A stretch of DNA of 64,000 nt. Origin: an uncultured Opitutales bacterium. GTDB taxonomy: Bacteria > Verrucomicrobiota > Verrucomicrobiia > Opitutales > Intestinicryptomonadaceae. Position 1 is the stretch's first letter; each line of letters opens with the position of its first letter. This document shows positions 8,079-16,757 of this stretch, piece after piece. A program made the position numbers and the translations under genes. The notes below the pieces were generated by a model that was not told the origin of the DNA, ran no database searches, and was given only the letters and a program-made list of their open reading frames with translations. The stretch lies in the NCBI GenBank assembly GCA_944389885.1, contig CALXNZ010000007.1, positions 1-64,000 on the forward strand, read 5' to 3'.

Positions 8079-8822
8079 TTATGGCGAAAAAGTTGCCCTA
8101 TACCGGCCCGGCGGTATGTCTTTCAAAATATCGGATTCCCTCAGAGCGCGTGAGAGGGACTCGTCGAGGTTCTCGTCACCGGAGGTATTTTGCAAAAGGG
8201 GCCTCGTGAAAAAATTTCCGAAGGAGTCAACTGAGAATACGGCTATGGCGGCGGCGTTTGCGGCTCCCTTCACTTCCACTTGGTGCTCGGCGACGATTTT
8301 CCCGGTGTTTAAATCCGTGAGAGTGAATAATAGCGCATCTTGGGATTTTGCGGGCGGTCCTTGCCTTGGCGAGTCGCGGCGGCCGAACCCCAGAAATACG
8401 TTGCGCATCGGGGCCCTTCCGGAAAATATGTCTTCAAAGGAACTCACTCCCGCGGGGCGCGCAAAGTTCAATACGGAATTGAGCGAGCCCCCGTATGGAG
8501 AATAGACTTTTTCTTCGTGGGTCCACGTCTTTGGAAGGGGCAGCTCGGATAGGTTCTTGCGGTAATTCCAGCGCGTCGGGATAAAGAGCGGGGAATGGTC
8601 TGAAAATTCTTGTATGCGGATAAAGTCCGAGTCCGACAATTCCGATGAATCCAAGAGCGATATTGCCGTAGATTCGGATATTTTCTTTGGGGTATCCATG
8701 TTTATCTTCGGAAAAAACGCAAAAAACGCGAAGGCCGCGACAGCCGCAATCGGTATTGAAACCGCAATCCTTCGGGGGGCTCCGCCGTCGTGTATGGCTT
8801 GCGACTTGGCTTTAGATGTCAT
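8079..8822 (-). CDS. Unknown single-span membrane protein in TonB position
   Basis: A 247-residue protein has a short basic cytoplasmic N-terminus, one membrane span (about residues 18-38, alanine and phenylalanine rich) and a long periplasmic part. It overlaps exbD by 11 bases, the place where TonB or TolA normally sits. However, it has no proline-rich linker and no recognisable TonB C-terminal signature. The C-terminal third (DALLFTLTDLNTGKIVAEHQ, then a VFSVDSFGNFF strand) looks like a compact beta-rich domain. It may be a lineage-specific energy transducer driven by ExbB/ExbD; that role is inferred from topology and position only. Confidence 0.6.
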   Translation of the reverse strand: MTSKAKSQAIHDGGAPRRIAVSIPIAAVAAFAFFAFFPKINMDTPKKISESTAISLLDSSELSDSDFIRIQEFSDHSPLFIPTRWNYRKNLSELPLPKTWTHEEKVYSPYGGSLNSVLNFARPAGVSSFEDIFSGRAPMRNVFLGFGRRDSPRQGPPAKSQDALLFTLTDLNTGKIVAEHQVEVKGAANAAAIAVFSVDSFGNFFTRPLLQNTSGDENLDESLSRALRESDILKDIPPGRYRATFSP

Positions 8823-9240
8823 TTTTCCGCGTGGCTATTAGGATTTTTGAATATCCGCCCTTTTTTGCGGCTTCGCATATTGAGAGGAGCGTTTGGGAGT
8901 CCACGCGCTTGTCCGTTTTTATGAGCAGGGTTTCGGGGCGCGGTGCAGGGGGCTTGCGATGTCCCATCAGCCTCAGAAAGCTCTCCAGAGTTTGGATTTT
9001 GCCGTCGTAAATTATCATCGTCTGGCTCTTCGCGTTTAAAACGTCTATGCTGGCGTCTACAAGGGCGAAGTCGGGGCCGTCCTGGACGGGCATCGCATCT
9101 ATAGAGATTCCTTCGGCGAGTATATAGTGGGAGGATAGAAGCGATAGCAGCAGGGCTATCAGCAAAATGTCGAACAGCGGTACGGCGTCCGGGGAGGCGT
9201 CGTGTTTGGAAACCCTTTCGGATATTTTTACGAGTTTCAT
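8812..9240 (-). CDS. exbD: ExbD/TolR-family proton-channel component
   Basis: This 142-residue protein has one N-terminal membrane span preceded by charged residues. It contains the family motif VPLFDILLIALLLSLLSS, with the membrane Asp (about residue 24) that carries protons in ExbD/TolR. The periplasmic part ends in a helix-strand fold (ETLLIKTDKRVDSQTLLSIC) typical of the family. Its start overlaps the stop of exbB by 4 bases (ATGA). With ExbB it should form a proton-motive-force motor in the inner membrane that drives a periplasm-spanning partner, probably the protein encoded next. Confidence 0.82.
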   Translation of the reverse strand: MKLVKISERVSKHDASPDAVPLFDILLIALLLSLLSSHYILAEGISIDAMPVQDGPDFALVDASIDVLNAKSQTMIIYDGKIQTLESFLRLMGHRKPPAPRPETLLIKTDKRVDSQTLLSICEAAKKGGYSKILIATRKNDI

Positions 9241-9902
9241 TTATCCCCCACTTTTCCCGCCATATGCAAATTTTCGTCGTCGGGCATTCCGCGCGTAATA
9301 AAAAGCATGGTGTCGTTTGCGGCCCATTCTATGTCGTGAGCCAGAGCCCTCACGCGGCTGTTTAGGAAACTGTATCCTATCCATGCAAAAATGGCGATTA
9401 TAAGGCCGAACGCGCTTGAGAGCAGCGCGCTGTATATTTGTCCGGAAAAATCTGCGGCGGGAATATACACACCTTGGACATTCATCGTGTAAAATGCGTC
9501 GAGCATTGCCAGCACGGTCCCCATAAGCCCCAAGAGGGGGGCAATCTTTGCTATCAGCGCTATGCTCGCGAGTCTGCGCTCGAGGAGGGTAAATTCGTTG
9601 ACGGCAGCGGCCTGGACCGACTGCCACATGATTTCGGGCCCAGATTCGCTTGATAGCAGTGCGCTTTTTACCACGCGCGGTATGGGGCCAAAGCTTTCGT
9701 CGCAAAGGGCCAGCCCTTCCAGCAGCCTTTTATTTTTTAGCGCGGCTTTTATTCCCGCCACAAATTCGGCCGCGCGTATTTGTCCCTTGTGGAGATAGAG
9801 CAGCCTCTCCAAAAATATTACGGCTCCTATAAATCCGGCGGCCGCCAACGGTATCATCATAGGACCGCCCATTTGGAAAATTTTTAATACATTTTCTAAC
9901 AT
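9237..9902 (-). CDS. exbB: ExbB/TolQ/MotA-family motor protein
   Basis: The 221-residue protein has three membrane spans, as in ExbB: about residues 16-32, then two near the C-terminus. The family core IAPLLGLMGTVLAMLDAF precedes span two, and a second conserved stretch (IYSALLSSAFGLIIAI) contains the small and polar residues lining the channel. It forms the pentameric scaffold around ExbD in the inner membrane. It starts 6 bases after the TPR gene and overlaps exbD, so the two motor genes are almost certainly coupled. Confidence 0.88.
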   Translation of the reverse strand: MLENVLKIFQMGGPMMIPLAAAGFIGAVIFLERLLYLHKGQIRAAEFVAGIKAALKNKRLLEGLALCDESFGPIPRVVKSALLSSESGPEIMWQSVQAAAVNEFTLLERRLASIALIAKIAPLLGLMGTVLAMLDAFYTMNVQGVYIPAADFSGQIYSALLSSAFGLIIAIFAWIGYSFLNSRVRALAHDIEWAANDTMLFITRGMPDDENLHMAGKVGDK

Positions 9903-9908
9903 TGCTCT

Positions 9909-12467
9909 TTACTTTTTAAGTTTTAGCGCCGCGGCGTCCGCAGACGGCAGGTTGTGGCGCACTATAAGTTCGTAAACGCTTCTCGCGTCGCGGGCGTCCG
10001 ATGAATGTTCAAGCGAGCGCGCAAGCTCAAAAAGGGACCGGCCCGTCCAATATCGGGACGCCAAGTTCTGTTTCTTGCCCCGCAGCAGTTCCGATGCCGT
10101 CACCCAGCGGACCTCGTCGGCCTCCCGAGACTTTCCAGCCCTTTCGAGGGCGAAGGCCCATTTATACGCGGCTTCCGCGCGCGCTTCCTGCGGCATATCC
10201 GGAAGCGAATACAGCCTCTCAAATATTGCCGCGGCGTCCGCCTCCCTGTTCGGCTGGGCGAGAGTGCTGTCGCCCAGCCCCAGCCAAGCCAGATGCACTT
10301 CCGGATGCGATTGGAAATTTCCGGTTATGTCGTTGTAGAGCGAGCGCGCGTCCGCAAAGGCATTTAACAATCGCAGAATCTCCGCCTGGGAAAGTCTGGC
10401 GTAGAAATTCCGCGGGTTGTCGGGATATTTTTTGCAGAGCTTGTCCAGCATAGTGAGGGCGTCCCGATAATTTGCGTCGGTTCCCAATTGTCTGGCGTAT
10501 TGGGCGGAATCGAATATGGCGTCGTAGGCGTAGCGGCTCTCGGGATATTTCGATACCAATTCGTCGCAGTACTGGCGCGCGGCGTCCAGGCGTCCCGCTG
10601 CCGCGCAGGCCCGGGCTTCGTATAGGTACGACAACTGGGCGGCCTCGCTCTGCGGATATAAGCTTCGCAGATTCTCAAAAATCTTAATTGAGCCGCTTTC
10701 CCCCTCGAACTTGCCAAGGGAATCGAGAGCCCGCGCATGCATGAGCATGGCGTTTGCCCCTATGTCGGATACGGATTTTTTCGCAGCGTCGGAAAGAGAC
10801 GATATTGCGGCGCTTATCTTCCCGCAAATCTCGGCGGTTTTTTCGGCGTCTTTAGATTCGTCAATGGAGCATGCCCGCAGCCACATGACGCGAATCCTGA
10901 AAACTTCGGACGCCGAAGGATCTTTGGATACTGCCTTTTCAAGCCTTACGAGAGCGCTGTCCAGGCGTCCCTCGCGCCTGTACTTGGAAATGAGCTGGGA
11001 GACGGCCTCCCAGAGGTCGTCGTCGTTGACATTTTTTGAACGGTATGCCCTTTCGATAAGTTTTACGGCGCCTTCTTCATCGTTCATTGCGATTCTCGCT
11101 TCGGCGGCTCTATTGAGGATTGTTCCGCGATCTTCGCTCATGGCCTCGAATAGTTCTTCGTATATCTTTGCGGCGTTGGCGTAGTCTTTGTTGAGAAAAT
11201 AACAGTCTGCGGCGAGCATCTTTATTTTTAAGCTTCGCTCAATATTCTTCTCCAGCAGGGCAAGTTCGGCCAGATATGTCGCGGCAAGCCTGTATTCAGG
11301 GGCTTTTTTTGCGTCTGAATAGAACGATGTCCACGACAGTATTCTGAGGGCTTCATATCGGTATCTCGATGCAGGATATTCCTCCATTATGCGCGAGGCA
11401 TATTTTGCGGCGTCGTGGATTTTGCCGTTTTTTAGGGCGGCTTTAGACAATTCTATTAGGAGGGCGTCCCCCACTGTGGGGGCGGCGGTCTGTACAAGCT
11501 CTGAGAGGAATTTCTCAAGATCCTGCGAACTCGCGGAAGTCTTTGTGGCGAGCAGCGATACCGCCGCCTCAGCGATGTCGCTGGATTTAGTGCTGCGCAA
11601 TATGTTTTCGAGAACCGTACGGCGTTTGGAATGGTCTTTTATCATTGCAGCTTCCATCAATCTCAATTCGTCCTTGTCTATCTCTTGAGATATTTCTATC
11701 GAAAGCTGCTCGTTTATCACTTCGAGAGCCCGGTCTATTTCTCCAATCTTAAACAACAGCGCAGCGTATTGCTTCGCAAATTGAAATCCTATGGCCGTAC
11801 CCATGTAAAATCTCACCTTTGAATCGAGATCGGCCCTTATCGACGGAACGTTTGCAATGTCTATATCCTCGGATAATTTGCATATATTCATCGCAATCTC
11901 GGCGTCCGCCGCGGCGAATCCGGAAAGCGACGCGCTCTTTGCCATCTCAAATTGCTTTAGGGCGTTTTGAATGTCGTTGCGGGCGTAATAAATATAACCG
12001 CGGCCCAAATGGTACCATGCCATGTCTTCGGCTGATATATCTTTGGGATTTATTGAATCGGAAAGCCTTGAGGCTTCGTCCGGCCTGTTGAGCCCTACGT
12101 TTATCAAAATTCCCCTTATTTTCGATTCGGTTGAAGCCTCGGAAAGATTTTCCAGACCGAGGTACTTCTGCGCGAGCTCGTATTTTCCCTGCGCTATCAG
12201 GGCGTCCAAGAGGACGCGTGTGAACTCGCCCCTCAAGCGGTCGTCCCCGACTCCAGCCTTGAGCGTGGATTCCGAAATGGATTCCGCAAGAGACGGTAGG
12301 CCGGATTCGAGGGCGTCGCGCGCGGAAAGATATTTCGATTTTTCCAACTCTGCGCTGATTTTTGGTGTCAATGGGGGCATTGCGGCCGTCTCTGCGCAGA
12401 AAATCCGCGCAGGGCAAACCGCCGCCACGGCAATCGCAATGAACGCCAAAATCTTACCAATCCGCAT
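9909..12467 (-). CDS. Large secreted TPR protein of the ExbBD operon
   Basis: The 852-residue protein has a signal peptide (residues 1-24, cleavage near FCAE) and is then almost wholly alpha-helical with many tetratricopeptide repeats. Clear ones include YELAQKYLGLENLSEAS, DYANAAKIYEELFEAMSEDR, GRLDAARQYCDELVSKYPES and FADARSLYNDITGNFQSHPE. C-terminal repeats resemble the TolA-binding YbgF/CpoB type, suggesting a periplasmic scaffold for the motor. It is the first gene of the minus-strand operon. A possible promoter has TTGAAA (12514-12509) and TATCTA (12490-12485), but its -10 would lie very close to the ATG. Confidence 0.75.
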   Translation of the reverse strand: MRIGKILAFIAIAVAAVCPARIFCAETAAMPPLTPKISAELEKSKYLSARDALESGLPSLAESISESTLKAGVGDDRLRGEFTRVLLDALIAQGKYELAQKYLGLENLSEASTESKIRGILINVGLNRPDEASRLSDSINPKDISAEDMAWYHLGRGYIYYARNDIQNALKQFEMAKSASLSGFAAADAEIAMNICKLSEDIDIANVPSIRADLDSKVRFYMGTAIGFQFAKQYAALLFKIGEIDRALEVINEQLSIEISQEIDKDELRLMEAAMIKDHSKRRTVLENILRSTKSSDIAEAAVSLLATKTSASSQDLEKFLSELVQTAAPTVGDALLIELSKAALKNGKIHDAAKYASRIMEEYPASRYRYEALRILSWTSFYSDAKKAPEYRLAATYLAELALLEKNIERSLKIKMLAADCYFLNKDYANAAKIYEELFEAMSEDRGTILNRAAEARIAMNDEEGAVKLIERAYRSKNVNDDDLWEAVSQLISKYRREGRLDSALVRLEKAVSKDPSASEVFRIRVMWLRACSIDESKDAEKTAEICGKISAAISSLSDAAKKSVSDIGANAMLMHARALDSLGKFEGESGSIKIFENLRSLYPQSEAAQLSYLYEARACAAAGRLDAARQYCDELVSKYPESRYAYDAIFDSAQYARQLGTDANYRDALTMLDKLCKKYPDNPRNFYARLSQAEILRLLNAFADARSLYNDITGNFQSHPEVHLAWLGLGDSTLAQPNREADAAAIFERLYSLPDMPQEARAEAAYKWAFALERAGKSREADEVRWVTASELLRGKKQNLASRYWTGRSLFELARSLEHSSDARDARSVYELIVRHNLPSADAAALKLKK

Positions 12468-12555
12468 GTTTTAATAGATATCGTTCTTTCCCCGTTCTTT
12501 TCAAGCTAAAAGACAATCTGAGCATTAGGCGGGTTCCGAACAATGCGCAAAAGTG

Positions 12556-12583
12556 TTGACGGAATATGGGAAAATTTTATCAT
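12556..12583 (+). promoter_or_regulatory. Promoter for the FAD oxidoreductase
   Basis: TTGACG (12556-12561) and TATCAT (12578-12583) are separated by 16 bases, a good sigma-70-type match. It lies 32 bases before the chosen start at 12616 and would overlap the coding region if the upstream start at 12553 were used, which argues against that start. Confidence 0.5.
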
Positions 12584-12615
12584 CTTGCGAAAGTTATACA
12601 AATCGATGGGTATTT

Positions 12616-14577
12616 ATGGATAAAATGGACAGACGCAAATTTTTTGGAGCTTCGGCGCTGGTGGGCTATACCCTTGCCGTAAAGGCTCCGCAAACTCTTG
12701 CCGCCGGGGCGGAAACGGCATCAAAATGCGTTCCATTCGCTGCGGGGCGCGGGCTTGATGGACTGGAAAAGAATTATATGCGAATGGCGAATGAACCTCT
12801 GATGGGGGAAGAGGAGCTCTCATGCGATCTTCTCGTCGCCGGAGGCGGCCTTTCCGGGATAGCCGCGGCCATAAGTGCGGCTCGGCACGGCAAAAAAGTT
12901 ATATTGGTTCAAGACAGATCCAGGCTCGGCGGCAACGCCAGCAGCGAGATAAAAATGCATCCCCTCGGCGTGAATCCCCAGAAGGTTGGCTGGCGGGAAG
13001 GCGGCATTATAGAGGAGCTCAAACTTGAAAACGCCGAGAGGAATCCGCAGCTTTCATGGGAGGTGTGGGATTTTATGCTTTACGACAAGTGCGTTTCCGA
13101 ACCCAATATAAAGCTCTTGCTCGACACGTCAGTTTATGGGGCCCGCACAGGAGGCGGCAAAATAAAATCCGTCTTTGCCAGATCGGAGTCCTCCAGAATG
13201 AACTATAAAATAACCGCCCCCATGTTCATCGACGCAACCGGGGACAGCAGACTCGCTCTGGAGGCTGGGGCGTCCTTTATGACGGGCCGCGAAACTCCGG
13301 AGACTTACGGTGAATCCCTTTCCGGATTCGATCCGCAGGGGACTAGGCAGGGTTCGACTCTCATATTTACATCGCGTCTATACGATAAGCCCATGCCGTT
13401 CAAGGCTCCGAAATGGGCAAAGAAAATATATCCCAAAGACATGAAATTCCGCAATATCACCGGCGACGGATTGTCTTACGGATATTGGTGGGTGGAGCTC
13501 GGCGGAATGTACGACGCCATAAAAGATACGGAACGCCTGCGCTTTGAATTGCTCTCCATTGTAATGGGGGTCTGGGACTACATCAAAAATAGCGGCGAAT
13601 ATCCCGCCGCCGCCAATAGGGCGATAGAAAGCATAGGCATGATTCCCGGCCGCCGCGAGACTTTTAGGATAAGAGGCGACTATGTCATGACCCAAAACGA
13701 CATAGAAGGCGGTTGGCGCCGCTTTGACGACGCCATTGCGGTCGGGGGCTGGTCGATGGACGACCACCCCGCCGAAGGCTTCTATGCCAGCGACAGACCT
13801 CCATGCAGGCAGAAAGGGCATGTCCCGTTCTACAATATTCCATTCTCGGTGTTGCGCTGCAAGGATATCGACAACCTGATGATGGCGGGGCGCAACATAA
13901 GCTGTTCCCATGTGGCGTTTACATCTACCCGCGTAATGTCCACCTGCGCCGCCGTTGGGCAGGCCGCGGGAACCGCCGCTGCGCTTTGTCTGGACTTCGA
14001 CTGCACTCCACGCGAGCTCGCGGCGGATAAATCGAGGCTCAATCTGTTGCAGCAGACGCTCCTAAAAGACGACCAAACCATACTCGGAATCGCCAATTCC
14101 GATCCCGAAGATATTGCCCGCTCGGCAAAAATAAGCTCGTCTCCGTCAATAGACGGCTCCGCTCCGCAGAATGTGATAAGCGGCGTAAATCTCGACAAGC
14201 CCGGAGAGAATAAGAATCGCTGGGTTGCGGACGCGGCTTCAAAGCCGTGGATAAAATTGGAATGGGATTCGCCTCGCACAGTGTCGAAAGTTCAAATCAT
14301 ATTCGAGTCCGGAAATACGAGTCTGGCCCAGACAAATTCCGATTATCTTCTCAAAACAATGGTGAGGGGGCCACAGCCTACCATTGTCAAAGACTTTACT
14401 CTTTCTGCGATGTCTCCGGACGGCTCGCTAAAAGTTATATCAACCGTTAAAGACAATTACCAAAAGCTTGTGCGCCTAAACTTCCCCCCTGAAAAGATAA
14501 AGTCGCTGCGCTTGGATATATCCGCCACAAACGGTTCGCCAAAGGCCATCGTAAAGGAGATAAGGGCTATGGCCTGA
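12616..14577 (+). CDS. Tat-exported FAD-dependent oxidoreductase with C-terminal beta-sandwich
   Basis: From this start the 653-residue protein begins MDKMDRRKFFGASA, a twin-arginine signal, so it is exported folded with its cofactor. The FAD-binding core follows: LLVAGGGLSGIAAAISAARHG, then LGGNASSEIKMH, and later MMAGRNISCSHVAF plus TCAAVGQAAGTAAA, matching the FAD_oxidored family (PF12831). The last 150 residues (from about ISSSPSIDG) look like a galactose-binding-type beta-sandwich, often attached to carbohydrate-active enzymes. Similar exported oxidoreductases are common in polysaccharide-degrading Verrucomicrobiota and Lentisphaerota; the substrate is unknown. Upstream, this strand carries the promoter at 12556-12583. 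Confidence 0.82.
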   Translation: MDKMDRRKFFGASALVGYTLAVKAPQTLAAGAETASKCVPFAAGRGLDGLEKNYMRMANEPLMGEEELSCDLLVAGGGLSGIAAAISAARHGKKVILVQDRSRLGGNASSEIKMHPLGVNPQKVGWREGGIIEELKLENAERNPQLSWEVWDFMLYDKCVSEPNIKLLLDTSVYGARTGGGKIKSVFARSESSRMNYKITAPMFIDATGDSRLALEAGASFMTGRETPETYGESLSGFDPQGTRQGSTLIFTSRLYDKPMPFKAPKWAKKIYPKDMKFRNITGDGLSYGYWWVELGGMYDAIKDTERLRFELLSIVMGVWDYIKNSGEYPAAANRAIESIGMIPGRRETFRIRGDYVMTQNDIEGGWRRFDDAIAVGGWSMDDHPAEGFYASDRPPCRQKGHVPFYNIPFSVLRCKDIDNLMMAGRNISCSHVAFTSTRVMSTCAAVGQAAGTAAALCLDFDCTPRELAADKSRLNLLQQTLLKDDQTILGIANSDPEDIARSAKISSSPSIDGSAPQNVISGVNLDKPGENKNRWVADAASKPWIKLEWDSPRTVSKVQIIFESGNTSLAQTNSDYLLKTMVRGPQPTIVKDFTLSAMSPDGSLKVISTVKDNYQKLVRLNFPPEKIKSLRLDISATNGSPKAIVKEIRAMA

Positions 14578-14687
14578 CCGGCGCACTTTTAGAAACCGGT
14601 TCGGCGGCAACGCGTTTTCGCCGCGCCAATAAAAATGTTGCGCAAGCGGGGGTATCTCGATTAACATCTGGGATAGTTAGGCCGAAT

Positions 14688-15101
14688 ATGCACAAAGAAT
14701 ATGGGGCCGATCTGTCGAATATAGACCAGATCGGAGATGACGTTAAATCGTATTGCAACACAAACGGGATTGACGATGCGTCTGCGTTTGCGGTTTCTTT
14801 GTGTCTTGACGAGTTGTTTACAAATATCGCTACCTATGGGTACGGGGGAGATAGCTCAAAAAAAATATGCTTGGACCTTTCCGTATCGGAAAGCCCGCGT
14901 GTATTGCGCGTGAAGGTGCGCGATTCCGCAAAACCATTTAATCCGCTGACGGACGCAAAAGAGCCTGATCTAACTTCCGGTGTGGAAGGGCGAGAAATCG
15001 GCGGATTGGGAATTTTTCTAATAAAGAAATACATGGACGGTATCGATTATAAATACGAGAACGGACAAAATGTACTCATTATGACAAAACATATCGCCTG
15101 A
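14688..15101 (+). CDS. RsbW-like anti-sigma kinase/ATPase domain protein
   Basis: This 137-residue protein is a lone GHKL ATPase domain of the RsbW/SpoIIAB type. The N box is LCLDELFTNIATYGY (general base Glu and Mg-binding Asn), the G1 region is VRDSAKPFNP, and the G2 box is GGLGIFLIKKYMD. Such proteins phosphorylate an STAS antagonist and sequester a sigma factor, or act in other partner switches. No STAS, PP2C or sigma gene is nearby. It ends 1 base before oppD, so it is probably co-transcribed with the peptide importer; whether it regulates it is unknown. A weak promoter-like TTGCGC/TAACAT pair lies about 30 bases upstream. Confidence 0.8.
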   Translation: MHKEYGADLSNIDQIGDDVKSYCNTNGIDDASAFAVSLCLDELFTNIATYGYGGDSSKKICLDLSVSESPRVLRVKVRDSAKPFNPLTDAKEPDLTSGVEGREIGGLGIFLIKKYMDGIDYKYENGQNVLIMTKHIA

Positions 15102-15102
15102 C

Positions 15103-15942
15103 ATGGAAAATCTTTTGGACATCAGAAATCTCAAAATATCTTTCGATTCCGAGCGTTCGCGAACCGATGCAGTCAAGGGAATTTCCTTTTGCGTGGGAGA
15201 GGACGAAGCCGTAGCGGTAGTGGGCGAGAGCGGTTCGGGGAAATCTGTGACGGCCATGAGCCTCACGCGTTTGCTTCCCCCGCCGCCGCTGTGCAGGGTC
15301 GGGGGAAAAATCATTTATCGCGGAGCTGATGTGGCGGAAATGTCGGAGTCGGAATTGAGGAAAATACGCGGCAGGGAAATAGCTTACATATTTCAGGAGC
15401 CCTCTACGTCCCTCAATCCAGTTTTCACTGTTGGATACCAGATAGCGGAAGCAGTAAAGCTCCATTTCCCGGAAAATAAAAATCCGCGCAAAACCGTGGT
15501 CGAGGCCTTAAAGGAAGTCGGCATAAGAAACGCCGAGGCCAGATACGATTCGTATCCGCACGAGCTATCCGGGGGAATGCAACAGCGCGTCATGATAGCA
15601 ATGGCGCTCGCGTGCAGGCCTCGCCTGCTCATCGCCGACGAGCCTACCACCGCCCTTGACGTCACAATTCAAAAGCAGATTATAGAGCTTCTGCTGCAGA
15701 TACGCAAGAGCCGCAGAATGTCCCTGCTCCTGATAACGCACAATTTCGGAATAATATCCGAGCTGTGCACGCGCGTGATAGTCATGTTTAGGGGTAAAAT
15801 AGTCGAACACGGCCCTGTGGACGAGGTTTTGCACAACCCGCAAAACCCTTACACCAAAGCGTTGATTGCGTGCATACCCAGATTGGGAATGCGGGAAAAA
15901 AAACTTGAACCCATAGACTATTCAAAACTTGGGGAGGTCTAA
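15103..15942 (+). CDS. oppD: Oligopeptide/dipeptide ABC transporter ATPase, OppD type
   Basis: A 279-residue ABC ATPase with Walker A GESGSGKS, Q-loop FQEPSTSLNP, signature LSGGMQQRVMIAMAL, Walker B LLIADEPTTALD and switch His in LLITHNFG. The C-terminal stretch HNPQNPYTKALIACIPRLG is the Opp/Dpp-specific oligopeptide transporter C-terminal region, which in relatives includes an iron-sulphur-binding cysteine. It powers peptide import with OppF. It begins 1 base after the RsbW-like gene and abuts oppF. Confidence 0.92.
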   Translation: MENLLDIRNLKISFDSERSRTDAVKGISFCVGEDEAVAVVGESGSGKSVTAMSLTRLLPPPPLCRVGGKIIYRGADVAEMSESELRKIRGREIAYIFQEPSTSLNPVFTVGYQIAEAVKLHFPENKNPRKTVVEALKEVGIRNAEARYDSYPHELSGGMQQRVMIAMALACRPRLLIADEPTTALDVTIQKQIIELLLQIRKSRRMSLLLITHNFGIISELCTRVIVMFRGKIVEHGPVDEVLHNPQNPYTKALIACIPRLGMREKKLEPIDYSKLGEV

Positions 15943-15943
15943 T

Positions 15944-16756
15944 ATGCAGGGCAGGGAAGAAATCAAAACCGACCCGCTTTTGAAAGTGGAAAATTTAAAA
16001 GTAAGCTACGGCCTCGGCGGAGGAATATTCGGAAGGGGAGGGCGGATTTTTAACGCGGTTGACGGCGTAAGCTTTAGCGTGCGCAAGGGAGAAATAGTAG
16101 GGTTGGTCGGAGAGAGCGGCTCCGGAAAAACAACCACGGGGCGCGCCATAATAAGACTCGCTCCCGTGTCTGCAGGAAATATATTCTATGGGGGAAAAGA
16201 AATTTCCGGGTTGTCTGATAGGGATTTTATGCCTTACCGCAAGCGGATACAGATGATATTTCAGGACCCTTTCAATTCTCTCAATCCGCGAATGAATATT
16301 TTTCAGATAGTTTCCGAGCCTCTCGATATCCACTTTAAGGAAATGAGCAGGGAGCAAAAAGTGGACAGGGTAAAAGAACTAATGCTCACAGTGGGGCTCG
16401 AACCATCTCATCTGAAACGCTATCCGCACGAATTTTCCGGCGGGCAGCGCCAGCGCATAGGCATAGCCCGCGCTTTGGCTTCCGAACCTGAATTCGTAAT
16501 ATGCGACGAACCCGTGAGCGCCCTCGACGTATCTGTCCAGGCGCAGATTGTCAATCTTCTCCAGGATTTGCGCCGCAGGCTGAACCTAACTCTCTTGTTC
16601 ATAGCCCACGATATTGCGGTGGTCGAATATTTGTGCGATAGGATAATGGTCATGACTGAAGGGAAAATAGTCGAGCAGGGAGAATCCGAGGAACTTTGCC
16701 GCCGCCCCCAGAATCCCTATACCCAAAAGCTTATTGCCGCAGTGCCGAGGTTTTGA
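15944..16756 (+). CDS. oppF: Oligopeptide/dipeptide ABC transporter ATPase, OppF type
   Basis: The second importer ATPase is 270 residues long. It has Walker A GESGSGKTTTGR, Q-loop FQDPFNSLNPRM, signature FSGGQRQRIGIARAL, Walker B FVICDEPVSALD and switch His in LFIAHDIAVVEYL. It ends in the Opp/Dpp tail RRPQNPYTQKLIAAVP. The ATG at 15944 is preceded by GGGGAGG at 15931-15937 and starts 1 base after the oppD stop; an in-frame TTG at 15929 would overlap oppD and lacks support. Together with OppD it forms the heterodimeric motor under the OppB/OppC pore. Confidence 0.93.
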   Translation: MQGREEIKTDPLLKVENLKVSYGLGGGIFGRGGRIFNAVDGVSFSVRKGEIVGLVGESGSGKTTTGRAIIRLAPVSAGNIFYGGKEISGLSDRDFMPYRKRIQMIFQDPFNSLNPRMNIFQIVSEPLDIHFKEMSREQKVDRVKELMLTVGLEPSHLKRYPHEFSGGQRQRIGIARALASEPEFVICDEPVSALDVSVQAQIVNLLQDLRRRLNLTLLFIAHDIAVVEYLCDRIMVMTEGKIVEQGESEELCRRPQNPYTQKLIAAVPRF

Positions 16757-16757
16757 G

